From the NCBI GenBank assembly GCA_010015655.1, contig ML976721.1, positions 266,731 to 330,730 of the forward strand: a DNA stretch of 64,000 nucleotides, given 5' to 3'. The translations under genes were made by a program, and so were the position numbers. This document shows positions 47,246-58,034 of the stretch, one piece after another. The first letter of the stretch is position 1; each line of letters begins with the position of its first letter. Under the pieces are notes generated by a model. It searched no databases and was not told the origin of the DNA. It saw only the letters and a list, made by a program, of their open reading frames with translations. The stretch comes from Bimuria novae-zelandiae CBS 107.79 (taxonomy: Eukaryota; Ascomycota; Dothideomycetes; Pleosporales; Didymosphaeriaceae).

Positions 47246-49831
47246 TGTGGAAGATGACCGTCGCGCGACTAACGACGGCGAAAACGAATGTGGTGTAACG
47301 TAGGTTGCAAGCAGGGTCCGACGGCGAATAACGGGTGATGGACTAGTTCTCCAATCTCAACTTCATGACGGGGTGACCGTGTTCAAGGTTCGATTAATAG
47401 GGCATCGAGGTTCAAGGCGGTAGTCCGATCTACAGTTTAACAATACTGGGGATGGTCAGGTGGCTTATTCAAGAAGTGGCACGGATTGACGTCGGCGACG
47501 AAGTAGGATGAACTCTTTGTTCGAGTCTTTGTTTTGTCGGCGCGCTGGGGTGGTTGAGAATAAGGTGGTCTAGAGCAGAACCTGGGGAAGGGATAAGGGA
47601 GAGACGGTGAAAGGACCTACTCGAAACGAAGCGTGCCTGAGACAGCAATCGAGGCGGTGGGCAGGCCAAGACAGCGCAGGCACTGACTGATAGAGAGAGC
47701 GACAGGGTACGCTCTATCGAAGAGTCGTGAGGGGGTTTCTAAGGAGGGGAAGCAGCACAGCGCAGCGGTGTGCGGTGGGATGCGGTGGGATGCGGTCGAG
47801 ACTGAGGCTCTTCAGACGCGCGTGGGCGAGAGCTGGAGGAGAGCAGCAGCGGATGCAGTGCAGGAGGCCCGACGGGCGAGCAACACCGCTGAAGGGTCCC
47901 TAACACTGAGCAAGGGCAGCCTGTGCGGCGACTGGGGGGGAAACATTCTGGGCTAGCTTCAGCGGCGCGGCGTGCAGCATCCCTGCGCATCCAGGGGCAG
48001 CACCCGTTTTGCCCAATCGCCAGTCCGGCTGCCGCGCCCTTCTTTTAGCCCACAAGCGACCTGCCCCGGCGAAACACCATTGGGACCGCAGCGCACCATC
48101 TGTGCGAGGCCAGCTGGTCGCAGCTGTCTGCGCATCGCAGCCGTCTTCTTTTCGTGCCTCGTCAGCTGCGGACACGCCGTCACGCAAGACACGGCAGCCG
48201 TGGACCACGCTCGCGCTGCGTGTGTCGATCGACATCTCCAGCGTTTGTTTTCTTCATGAAACTTTAACATGACTAGAGAGCGCAGGGATCAGGTGCTGGG
48301 GCGATGACATGCGCGAGTCGGCCAAGCGCCGTCTGTTCGCGTAGACGAACGGAGACGCTGGTGTGATGGCCTGCGAGAGAGGCTCTTGCAGCGTCGATGT
48401 TCATTTCGCACACGACGCATCACGATGTTGCCATGAGTCGTTTGCCGCCGTCAACTCTGTCGTCACACGCCAGCAGACGGCGACGTCGCTCCATTCGCAT
48501 CGTCTCTCGTCTCGCTCGTGCGAACTGCTGCAACCGCGCGCGCTCAGGCACTGCCAGCGACTCTCCATCCGTGATGCTGAAACGACTGGACCCGCTCTTC
48601 TATTGGCGCTACTCCGACCGAGGCCCGGCCTTAGTCGGAGGGCACCATGTTTGTGTGCTTTATGCGCTTCGCTTGTAGCAATATCGAAGCAATATCGTCG
48701 TCCAACAAGCTCGCTGCCCTTTTCAGCCTGTGCGATCCTCTCTGCGTTGATCGCTCCTTCTCTGCTCGTGTGCAGCGACCGTATCTGTCACGAGGCAGCC
48801 CATTTCATCTACCTAGCTACCCTCACGGAAAACCAGTCCGTTGCGGACTTGCGCAGTACTACCTGACGACATGCCTGAAATGGAAGCCTCGTCGCCAGCC
48901 CTCTCCTCTCCATATTACTACAATTTACTGTACCCCACTGACCTCGGCGCGGTACGGATATCTAGCCCTGCGGAAACAACTATACCGAGCCCAAGCGACA
49001 GCCAACGTCATCCCGGTGCTCAAAGAAGCCGCTTGCGGCACCGGACGCGTGGTTCATGAGATGGGCCGCGTTCCCACTGCACTGGCGAGTGGTAAGAATA
49101 GACGTCCGTCGTCGCTTCGTTACCGACCTCAGTTATCAACATCACCCTTCCATGCATAGCCCGTGGCTCTCTTAGCAGCGCGACAATGTTTCCTTGCCCA
49201 CATGTTCTCTATGCGAAACCCGATCTCGATGTTTCTCGAATGAAGAACGGATAGCGGCGGGGTGTCGTTTCACCTGTTATCATGCCACGTTTATGCGCAG
49301 AACAAACCCCACCACCTGCCGAGAACACCCTAGTAGATCAAGTCGCCATCACGATATCGTGTAAAAAAAAAAAAAACAATATCGATACATTGCAATCCCG
49401 TGAGCCAAGTAAATCTACTTCATTAAACAATCGCTACTGCCCTAGAAGACTGCTGTTCTACCACGGCATCCGCACCAATCGCATCGTCCGTTCATCATCA
49501 CGCAGGTCCAGCGGTCGTACACGAAAGTCCTATACAAGCAACAGATTGTTCCGAGTAAACGAGGAGCAGTAGTCCATGCAGTGCTACCAATCCTGTCGGC
49601 ACCTAGGTAAGTCTACCCCGCGGCAAATTCACCAGGTGCTTCCCACCACAATCACGCTTCCTCGCTTCTATTTTCTCGCAACTGCCCCGCCTCGCATCCA
49701 TCCACTATTCACAGCCCCTCATCACAGCAAGGAACCCTTACACTCCCAAGATAGTTCCAAGGGTTCTCAACTATTCTAGTACCACCCTACAAGCTAAATG
49801 TAGTGGTGCGGCACAGCTACACCTCCGCCAT

Positions 49832-49872
49832 CGCGTAAGGAAGGCTCCGCGCCTACGCTTACGCCTTACGCG
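49832..49872. repeat. Inverted repeat (hairpin)
   Basis: Perfect 9-bp arms CGCGTAAGG (49832-49840) and CCTTACGCG (49864-49872) enclose 23 nt that themselves contain TACGCTTACGCC. It could be the end of a small inverted-repeat element or a transcript hairpin; function unknown. Confidence 0.7.
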
Positions 49873-50441
49873 GAGCATTTCCAGATCTCTACCGCTGTGG
49901 GTGTGGTCGTAAGCTGGCGGACGGACATTCCCGTTCCATGCGCCTTACGGACAAGACGGAGGAGTTTACACACAAAGGTCCGACAGCCGGCTTAGGGGCT
50001 TAGACAGCCTTGCGACAGGACTGCGCTAGAAGGGATTCTCGTGCCATCCTACTCCAACGGATCCGATGAGTATTTTGCTTTCGTTGCGTATGAGAAACCA
50101 GTCTCGATCTTCAACACGGATGGGCTGTGTCAATCTTACACAACCGCTTGTACGGAACATCTGTCTATTGTATTTCTCCCCTACGGCGCTGACACCAGCC
50201 CGTCTCAAACCCCGACCGGTAATTCGACCCCTCTCCCCCCTCCCTCCCTCCCTGCTCGCTTATCCTACAGCACATCCTACATCTCACCAAGCGGCCGCCA
50301 AAGGAGAAATGTAGCAGACTCTGCCGGTGATTGGGCCCGGAGTCCTCCCTCTTATGCCCAGTCATTATATTTCTTGAGGGCTTTTCTGGTTGGTGCGCGC
50401 AGGAGGGGGGAGCGTGATCCGGGGTTCGGAGACCCTGGGAT

Positions 50442-50477
50442 GGTGAGGAGGGTGAGGAGGGTGAGGAGGGGTGGGGG
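50442..50477. repeat. G-rich tandem repeat
   Basis: Three perfect copies of GGTGAGGAG (50442-50468) followed by GGGTGGGGG. The forward strand has G-runs that could form a quadruplex; this is a sequence observation only. Confidence 0.8.
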
Positions 50478-50987
50478 CTAGATGTGGTTGTAAGGGGAAT
50501 GAGGGAAGAGAGTTTGTTAAGGTAAAGTCCATGTGACATCTGCACGTCGCCATTTTGGTGTTAGTGCCTTAAAGACTAAAAACATCTCGGTCTTGTTTGA
50601 TATGCGTTGGCGAGCTTCTCCTCGCAAAAGGTCCCAACGCACCGTATTTATCCCTTGGAACGGCTGATCTGCCATATCGCGCACTCTTTGTGCAGCAAGG
50701 GAAACCAATTTAGACGTGAGAAGCGCTTGCCAACGTTCACAAGTGTTAGATAATGTACATAAGCGCTGTCCGAGAAGGTGTTTAGTGCGGTGGGCCCCGC
50801 ATATTCACCCCACAACGTTTGAATACAACGTCTGAACGCCGCCAGCGATCTCTTGATCAGTCCATCTTAGGTACTGCATCTGCCACCCTCCACAATCATA
50901 CATCCTCTCCTCACGACCACAATGGCTACCTAGGTACTGTCTAGCCCCATTATCCATTACCAAATTGATTGACGCCTATTCAGACTA

Positions 50988-51760
50988 TGCTTCAGCACCC
51001 CGTGGTGCTCCAGGGCGGCAGCGGTGCCCCGAACCCGCTTCACGATCGCGTGTTTGCCCTCCGCGATGATTAAGATACTGAAAGAGGAGTTTGGGGATGT
51101 GGCGAATATGAAGGTGGTGAGGCAGTATGTCAATGAGGACGAGGAGAGGAAGGCAGCGGCTGAGGCGGCTGCTCGAGAGCGAGCACGAACGGAAGTGGAA
51201 GCAGCGGCACAAGCAGAAGCGCGAGCACGAGCTGAACTGGTACCGTGCCTAGCCAACGTCTTGCTTACACGGCCTTGGACCATCAAAAGATGTAATCCGG
51301 GTGATCCAGAGTACCACGGTATCAAAAACGTACGATACTAGTCTCGTTGGTGGACGACTTTGCCTTCCGTGTTTTATGAAACATATGCCGAGTTTTGTGC
51401 GGATCAGGGATTCGGCGAAGAATGTGTCACTCCCTTCGAGAACGTTATTTGCATGTACACCCCTGACTATGAGTCGCACACAACGTGCATGCAGGACTTC
51501 TATTTAGCCTTGAAAAAGGAATGCATTGGGGGCAATTTCGACAAGGGTAGGTTCAGCAAAACGACCCCCGAAGAGATTGGCTTCCGATTGTATGAGCTTG
51601 ACGATGGGATACTCTATTTGGGGGATCTTAAGCTATTGGCTATGCAACTCTGTTTGAGGTATCGGACGAGGGAGAATGGGGTGCAGAGGCAAAGTATCAT
51701 ACGAACAATGCACCCTGGAGTAACTCGCTCATTTTCACTGGACCCATTTGCAACAGTATG
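50988..51760 (+). pseudogene. Decayed unknown protein-coding gene
   Basis: A forward frame reads as protein in three pieces. 50988-51068 reads MLQHPVVLQGGSGAPNPLHD and then stops just after FALRDD. A shifted frame from 51066 reads MIKILKEEFGDVANMKVV and continues through an Ala/Glu/Arg-rich helix to YHGIKNVRY, where a TAG at 51339-51341 interrupts. The same frame then continues as FYETYAEFCADQGFGEECV and TTPEEIGFRLYELDDGILYL to about 51760. The composition is protein-like throughout, and no GT..AG intron that removes the TAG in frame was found, so a frameshift plus a nonsense change is the simplest reading. The family is not recognised. Beyond 51760 the frame is only the antisense of the neighbouring aldolase. 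Confidence 0.4.
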
Positions 51761-51782
51761 GCGCGTGCTACAATATCTTACC

Positions 51783-52785
51783 TCAATTCCCGCTTGCCAC
51801 CTTCAGCGTCTGGCTGAAGTATTCCGTCAGAGCAACCCGGTCATTCGCAATGCTAATGACATCAAACCCTCTCTCAGCACAATTCTTCGCATCCTCTGCG
51901 CTCGTACAGTAGATACCTACCTTCTTCCTCGCCTCATGCGCCGCCTCCTTGATCCTCTCAATCGCGTCTTTGAGCTCTTGATGCATCTCTCCCAAAATTG
52001 GTCTGCCGATATTATTCCCCAGATCAAACGGGCCGATCAGCAAACAATCCACGCCCTCTACCGCAGCAATCTCTTTAACCTGCGCCAACGCCTCTTTCGT
52101 CTCAATCTGCACAATAGTGATCAGAGCGTCGTTGGCGTTCTGCAAATACGTGGGAAGGTCATCGTTGTTGAATGTCTGCGTGCTAAATGGTGATCCAAAT
52201 CCACGGGTACCTTGGGGAGGAAACTTTGCGGATGAAACTAGTTCTTGGGCGTCGTAGACGGAGTAGATTAGAGGCACAACGATGCCGTGGGCGCCGGCAT
52301 CGAGGGCGCGTTTGACGTAGTGTGGTTCGTTGGCGGGGATGCGGACGAGAGGGGAGACACCAGTGGCGGCGATGGCGTTGATGAGTTCGTGCATTTGCCC
52401 ATCTGGGGGGACATGTGAGTTGAGTGGGTCGGGTGAAGTAGTAAGGGAAAATGTACCATCGATGTTTCCGTGCTCGCAGTCTACGCAGATCCAGTCTACG
52501 CCTGAGCGGGCTATGGCTCGGGAGTGGTTTGTTCCAGGGAGCATCTCGTGTACGTTTAGTATTCATCTCATCTAAGTACAAGTCGCAACGTGACACTCAT
52601 ACCTGCCATGCACCAAAAGTTGGCCCTCCTTTTTTGAACGCCTGGAACAGTCTACTAGCTTGCTGTAACGGATTCAACATTTTTGCCGTCGACAAGAACG
52701 GTCTACGATGGGCAAGAAATGGTTTAGAGTTTATTAGTGGTCTTGAAAAACGTATTGTTCTCGATATATTATACACCATCGTCAT
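51783..52785 (-). CDS. HpcH/HpaI aldolase/citrate-lyase family protein
   Basis: Three exons, 52785-52603, 52544-52457 and 52402-51783, 296 residues. Introns 52545-52602 (GTATGA..ACGAG) and 52403-52456 (GTACAT..CCCAG) restore TFGAWQ-MLPGTNHSR and GNID-DGQMHEL. It is a class II metal-dependent aldolase fold of the 2-keto-3-deoxy sugar-acid / 4-hydroxy-2-oxo-acid type: WICVDCEHG, VRIPANEP, the metal-binding glutamate in QIETKEAL, and GPFDLG. The reaction is a retro-aldol cleavage giving pyruvate (or a related oxo acid); the substrate is not predictable. The ATG at 52785 adds a 35-residue Arg/Ser-rich leader (ISRTIRFSRPL) resembling a mitochondrial presequence; a second ATG (MLNPLQQASRLF) would give a cytosolic form. 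Confidence 0.88.
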
Positions 52786-52889
52786 AGTGCCGGAGAAGAA
52801 AACTATACCCCTCTTCTCCGAAGCAGGTACCAAGGTAGCGGTTCGCGTTTACCCCACACTTTTGCTTCGCACTAACCATGGGAGGTACC

Positions 52890-53249
52890 TCATGCCGACT
52901 TGGCTTCGTCCAACAGCTTCTTCACCTGGGTTTCGTCGAAACGATGCATGAGTTTTGGAGACGATGTTGATGTTGGATTGGATGTGGTGGGGTCAATGTG
53001 TATCTGATGGGTCAGGTCATACAGTTTGTTTACATTGGCATGGAGCGCGCTTACGACCGGAGTATCGAACTCGTAGACAGTTTTCCATCCCTCCTGGCCT
53101 GGCTCCATCACATTGATCTCCTCGTAGGTGAAGTTGCGCTCCTTCTTTACATTCTGGACTACTGCCTTTGCGGTGTCGCACAGGGAGCAGGGACTCCTCG
53201 TGAAGAACGTGATCCGACTTTCCAGCAACCGCGACGTAACTCGAAACAT
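52890..53249 (-). CDS. Glutaredoxin-like protein (DUF836 type)
   Basis: Two exons, 53249-53055 and 53003-52890, 102 residues. The 51-nt intron 53004-53054 (GTAAGC, CTGAC branch, ATCAG) is in frame and without a stop; removing it gives the conserved FDTPV-IHIDP junction (cis-Pro region of thioredoxin folds). The active-site motif is CSLC after ITFFTRSP, followed by a helix and EINVMEPGQEGW. It matches the small glutaredoxin-like family that includes yeast YDR286C. The role is probably redox or metal binding; localisation may be mitochondrial given MFRVTSRLLESR. It lies about 100 bp upstream of, and on the same strand as, the aldolase gene. Confidence 0.85.
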   Translation of the reverse strand: MFRVTSRLLESRITFFTRSPCSLCDTAKAVVQNVKKERNFTYEEINVMEPGQEGWKTVYEFDTPVVSALHANVNKLYDLTHQIHIDPTTSNPTSTSSPKLMHRFDETQVKKLLDEAKSA

Positions 53250-53544
53250 CCTGACATCAAACGAAATGGAAAAAGCAAGTCTCCCGATGTACGCGTGTTT
53301 TGGGAGCTCATGGATTCGGCAGGGGTCGAGCAGAGCTCCTGACCGCCTTGCTTTAAGCTTCCTTTTCTGCCGGCGCTAGGGACTATGACATACCGCTCCT
53401 CCACCACTTCCAGAATATTCTAAGCAGCTCAAACCAGCTCAAGCCGGCTGAGAACAGCTCTCTCGATTGTTTGCTCAGGCTCTTATTGTTTGCTCGTTCT
53501 CCTTCATACGTTAGTGCAGCATTATTCACAAGGAGGAAGCGAAC
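53250..53544. promoter_or_regulatory. Divergent promoter of the glutaredoxin-like and CHORD genes
   Basis: 295 bp separates two start codons pointing away from each other; both promoters must lie here. An AGCTCAAACCAGCTCAAGCC direct repeat-like stretch is seen around 53424-53443. Confidence 0.5.
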
Positions 53545-54657
53545 ATGGCGAAGAAGTGCGTGCACAAAGGCTGCGGCAAGACGTACGAAGACGAGAACGA
53601 AGAGTGCGTCTACCACCCCGGCCCGCCCGTCTTCCACGAAGGCCAGAAAGGTAAACAAGCCCCAATTTTCCTCCTCCAGCTTGAGCGATCCAAATCGCTG
53701 CTTCAAGCCGCCCAATACTGACATAGAACTAACTTGACAGGCTGGAAATGCTGCAAACCCCGCGTCCTCACATTTGACGAGTTCCTCGCCATTCCGCCGT
53801 GCACAACCGGCACCCACTCAGATGTAGACGACACCCCCGTGCCTGAGCCCGCACAAGCACCCGATGTTCCTACGGATACGCACGTCGAGCTCGGCAGCCT
53901 CGAGGAGTCTCTCCCCGCGCCAGTACCCCGCATTCCCACCTCACAATCCGCGACGCCGAAGCCCGCTGCCTCGCCCAAGCCGCCAGAGGAGTCCGAAGAC
54001 GACGATCCGAGCTTGGAGCTCAAAGAGGGCATGACGTGCCGGAGAAAGGGCTGCGGGAAGAAATTCGAAGGCGGAAGTAGAGACGGCGAGAGCTGCGTGC
54101 ATCATCCGGGTGCGCCGATATTCCATGAGGGAAGCAAGGGCTGGAGTTGCTGCAAGAGGCGGGTGCTGGAGTTTGACCAGTTTATGAATATCGAGGGGTG
54201 CAAGACTAAGGATCGGCATCTCTTCGTGGGCAGCGGGAAGAAGAGCGGGGAGGAGAAGGTCGAGACGGTGAGGTACGTCGGGATACACTCGTCCGAGCTT
54301 CTGATTAATGCGTTGTTGGGAATTCAAGTGCTAATTCGGAGCAGGCATGACTTCTATCAGACGGGTACCTCGGTCATCGCTTCCCTCTACCTCAAGAAGA
54401 TCGACAAAGAGTCTGCGAGGGTCGCGTTCCACGCAGATCACGTCGACCTCGATCTCCGCACCTCCGACAGCAAGCGCTACGCGACCGAATTCCCCCTTTT
54501 TAGTACCATCAAGCCGGAAGATAGCAAATTCAGGATTCTGGGCACAAAGCTGGAGTTGACACTAGTCAAGGCGGATGGCGCGGCATGGCCCGTCTTGCGG
54601 TCAGACGACAAGCTTACGGGCGAGATGATACAAGTGGGGAGGGCGGGTCGCGCATGA
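53545..54657 (+). CDS. CHORD-CS domain co-chaperone (RAR1/CHORDC1-like)
   Basis: Three exons, 53545-53650, 53741-54272 and 54345-54657, 316 residues. Introns are 90 and 72 nt. CHORD 1 (residues about 4-60) shows the full Cys/His set: CVHKGCGKTY, CVYHPGPPVFHEG, GWKCCKPRV. CHORD 2 (about 155-215) repeats it: CRRKGCGKKF, CVHHPGAPIFHEG, GWSCCKRRV. A CS domain follows (HDFYQTGTSVIASLYLKK to about 300). The Pro/Asp-rich linker joins the CHORDs. Each CHORD binds two zinc ions; such proteins are HSP90 partners. Animal and fungal members have the CS domain, unlike plant RAR1, and this one fits that pattern. Confidence 0.95.
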
Positions 54658-55075
54658 AATGCATAGGGCTTAATGGTGAAAGGACGATTGGTGACGGAGA
54701 CAAACTTGACGACGATATGATGGCATGGATAACGGGAACGCGCGCAGCGAAAAAGGAGTACTGAGAGGTGACGGATATCACGGAAGCATTGGGTCATGTG
54801 CATGCGGTTGAGTACATAGAAAACGTGCAATGCTACACCATTCACATGCAATATAATCTTGAACATCTTGGCGGAAAGATGTGCAATAGTGAGAGAGAGC
54901 GACTCTATTTTCCCGCTCTACGACCGCCAACCTCGATATTTCTACGAGAAAGTGCTGCGATGCTGCACAATACCTGAAAATGCTCCCAAAAACGCCCAAA
55001 TGCTGATGCAAAAATCTCGGCTCCAAACACCACAGTGCAGACTCGTGCCTTCTTCAGCCCAGCGTGCCTGTACGA
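54658..55075. other. Convergent intergenic region
   Basis: 3' flanks of the CHORD gene and the HExxH-protein gene. Nothing else recognised. Confidence 0.4.
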
Positions 55076-56899
55076 TCACGCCATATCGTCGTCGGAACTA
55101 CTCCCCTCGGCCGCTGTGCCCTCCTCACTCTCATTGCTTTCATTCGCCTTCGCGGCCTCGGCTCCCCCATCTGGCGCAACAATCTCCTTCGACACGCAGG
55201 CTACCGCGTCAGCGGTTCCCTTCCGCTTATGCCCGTACGGGCTCCACCTTCGCCCCTCCGCATGCTTTTGCGGCTTCCGATTATGCGAATTCGGATTCTT
55301 GATGATGCTCCCGTCGTCTTTACGCTTGAACATGGTATCCAACTGGTCGACATCATCCGAGATATCGACGTCCTTCTCGTCCTCCCAAACCATCAAGTTA
55401 ATCCCATTAATCTCAATCGACCTGCACCCGGTACGCGGGACATTAAACACATCCGGCCCCGCATCCGTGAAGTCCTGCTCCCATGTTTCTTTCTGTTGGA
55501 GCTTGGTGATGTAGTCCATGGGGAGGGTGTAGAGGATATTGTCTTCTTTGTCGTAGAGTTCTCTGAGCGGGTAGGAGAGCACGGCGAGGCCGAGGCCGCA
55601 GTCGACGCGCGAGGAGATGGGGTGCAGGCGGCCGCCGAAGACTTTGAGCTCGAACGCGATGCCGGATTCGGTCCAGGTGTTGTCGTTGAAGAAGACTTCG
55701 GGCTGGCCGAGGGGATGCGAGTGGTGCGGGCCCGAGACTTCGATGAAGTGCGCCATTTCGTGGGCGAGGCAGACGGCGAGGAATAGGTTGAAGCGGAGGA
55801 CCATGGCAGGTTCGGGGTATTGCAGGATGCTGAGCTTTTTCGCGGTGGTGTAGAAGTCGGAGTGGAGGCATATTCGACTGGTGTGGCATTTGCCGTTTAT
55901 TTGACGTATGAGTCCGTTTTTGTAGTCTGCTACTAGGCCCATGGATGCATAAGCAGGATCAGGTGGTAAAGGGTCGCGGTGAAACATGAAGTGAACAGTG
56001 TCGACTTGTTGGTCCATGAAATTCTTAAAGTCCGCGGCGTGTTGTTCCGACCAAGCTACATCCTCGCTGATACGCGAACATGGCTGACCGTATAGCTCCG
56101 ATGTCTTTGCGCACGGCTTTCGTTCGCCAAAAACGAGTGTGTGCCAATACGTGAATGTTCCTCGCGAAAAAAGAAGCAACGTGCTCAGGCGAAGAGCCGG
56201 CTTCAAGACTTCGTAGATAGCGTCCGAGCAGCCGTGGAAGTTCTCTGGTCGGAAAATGGGGTGGATCTCGTTGTCGAGGGTGGACTTCGTGATGGGCGCA
56301 TTCTCTGAAAACTTGATGGCTTGTTTCTGAATAAGCTCGACAGCATCAAAGCCGAGCTTGACAGACTTCCGCTTCGAAGGGTCCTTCCGGTGACCGAGAA
56401 GGCGCCTGTACTTCTCCAGAACCTTCCGATCCGCAACCTGAGCGAGATGATGGTTGATGGATATGCTGAGCTGGAGCCCGAAGTCCTTGGGTACTTCGAT
56501 CGTAGAGGGCGTAAACGCAGACGCATTTTCGTAGCTCAAAACGTCAGGCAAGTCCCGCACAAGCTTGTTTATACACTCATCCATCACGACACCTTCGTGA
56601 AGCTTGTGGAGCAGGACTGTGCTATCTCCTCGCTGCTCTATTTGGTATTCCCCGTCTCCTGCATTGGGAAGGAGGCGGCGCAAGTTCTTCGCGGTGGATG
56701 GCGGTGGCCCACATCCAACAGGAGGTGTTGTTGTTCCCGTGACGGTAGGCGTCCATTCCATACTATCTGGGTCTTCAACTTCTGTCACGGAGTTCTCTTC
56801 GGTCTGTCCGGACGACGGTTCATTGCTCAGGCGATGTTCTAACAGTTGACTGACATGTATCATTGCCTCGTACGCCTTTCGGTAGCGAAGCGGGTCCAT
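55076..56899 (-). CDS. Orphan protein with HExxH zinc-metallopeptidase-like motif
   Basis: Single exon, 607 residues, start MDPLRYRKAYEAM. No family name is recognised. Residues 380-384 read HEMAH, preceded by hydrophobic LFLAVCLA and followed by FIE; E411 lies 27 residues after the last His in WTESGIAFE. This is the spacing of an HExxH..E zinc site as in gluzincin or SprT-like proteins, so a metallopeptidase or relic of one is likely. Other features: FHGCSDAIYEVLKPALRLST and HTLVFGERKPC upstream, DYITKLQQKETWEQDF downstream, and a basic then acidic disordered tail (KRKGTADAV; EGSSSDDDMA). No signal peptide, so it should be cytosolic or nuclear. Confidence 0.8.
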   Translation of the reverse strand: MDPLRYRKAYEAMIHVSQLLEHRLSNEPSSGQTEENSVTEVEDPDSMEWTPTVTGTTTPPVGCGPPPSTAKNLRRLLPNAGDGEYQIEQRGDSTVLLHKLHEGVVMDECINKLVRDLPDVLSYENASAFTPSTIEVPKDFGLQLSISINHHLAQVADRKVLEKYRRLLGHRKDPSKRKSVKLGFDAVELIQKQAIKFSENAPITKSTLDNEIHPIFRPENFHGCSDAIYEVLKPALRLSTLLLFSRGTFTYWHTLVFGERKPCAKTSELYGQPCSRISEDVAWSEQHAADFKNFMDQQVDTVHFMFHRDPLPPDPAYASMGLVADYKNGLIRQINGKCHTSRICLHSDFYTTAKKLSILQYPEPAMVLRFNLFLAVCLAHEMAHFIEVSGPHHSHPLGQPEVFFNDNTWTESGIAFELKVFGGRLHPISSRVDCGLGLAVLSYPLRELYDKEDNILYTLPMDYITKLQQKETWEQDFTDAGPDVFNVPRTGCRSIEINGINLMVWEDEKDVDISDDVDQLDTMFKRKDDGSIIKNPNSHNRKPQKHAEGRRWSPYGHKRKGTADAVACVSKEIVAPDGGAEAAKANESNESEEGTAAEGSSSDDDMA

Positions 56900-58034
56900 T
56901 TCTGCTACAATCCTCGACCAATGTGGTGGGTAACGGTATCAAACCACGGCTAGTCGGCCAATCCGCGCTCCAGGAGTGTGGCCCAATTTTAGCGGTTGAG
57001 TGTAGTAGTATGAACGGCTTATGTGAAGAGTCCGTGCCTGGCCTGTTCACAGACTCCTACTAGTGCGTTCTGTTCACCGAGATCTTCTGGCACAGGACTC
57101 GCGTGACAAAAGCCTGTTTGCGGGGTCGCGTGCTCCTGGCGCGGATCAAAAGTCAACTTGAAATTCCAACCTCCAAAACGAATGTCCAATAATATACCGG
57201 TGGTTCAGCGGTGTCGACTTTTTATTAGCGTATTCCTATCCCACGAAGCGGTGTGCAGCGTAAAGGTTAATGTCTCGTCGTTCATTTGGTTCGCAGAGCT
57301 CGTAAAAAGCTCCACAAGAGCCCGAGTACGACTCGAGGCAGGAATCGAGTTGAAGGCAGCCTCCATATGGCTAGGTTCCAGAGCCTGATTCACTGCGCGC
57401 AGCGGGCCAGGAAAGCCTTGGGGGAAAAGCACGGGCTTTGGCGCAATATTCGGCGGTCAGCTAGGACAAAGAGACGGTGTCCAGATACAAAGCATAGCAG
57501 TTGTCAAGAAACGATGGGACAAAGAAAAGGATAGCGTGCAAATGTGAAAGCAGGCCAGGCAGATGCGATCGGAACCATGTTGTTGTCCGAGGCACCCTAA
57601 AATAAGCGCAAAGAAGGTGCTGCGGGCAGGGTGTGCAGGAGCCACTTGGCGCGCGCTCCTGCCAACAACACATCGCCGCCACTTCAGATGTTCATTGTGG
57701 TCTGGGCTGTTCGCAACAACTGCCATCTAGTCGTCTTATAGAAAGCTGGTATTTTCGCCTGATGGGTTTCAAGCCATGGTAGATCCTTCCCATCTCACGC
57801 ATTCCCCCAGTGCGTTCGCTTTGGATCGAAGGTGATCATAGAAGACATAAGCAAATGAGCTGAGAATTTTGCGTCCAGCTACTATTAACTACTTTTCATG
57901 AAACTCCTTAAAAAACTGAGTCATGTCATCCAAGCCGGACGAATCTGTCTCTTTCCAAGCAGTGTAACACATCCCCAACCCACTCCTCCAAGCTCAATGA
58001 GGAACGTTTCAATGAAAATGTCGACAAAGACGTT
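56900..58034. other. 1.1-kb intergenic region
   Basis: Promoter of the HExxH-protein gene on the left and 3' flank of the DUF3638 gene on the right. Short ORFs only. Confidence 0.4.

Larger units (their letters stand above)
47246..50987. other. 3.7-kb region without an intact gene
   Basis: Contains the kelch gene promoter, a GATGCGGTGG-type short repeat near 47770-47800, an A12 run at about 49363-49374, a hairpin at 49832-49872 and a G-rich tandem repeat at 50442-50477. ORFs are many but of skewed composition on both strands. No tRNA, snRNA or transposon protein was recognised. Confidence 0.45.

Noticed and set aside
49282..49779. Consecutive forward ORFs of 96 and 67 codons
   Set aside because: Separated by stops, unrecognised, contain homopolymer-encoded Lys; no gene structure.
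51761..52193. Forward ORF extension over the aldolase
   Set aside because: It is the antisense of the aldolase exon; only the part before about 51760 has independent protein-like content.
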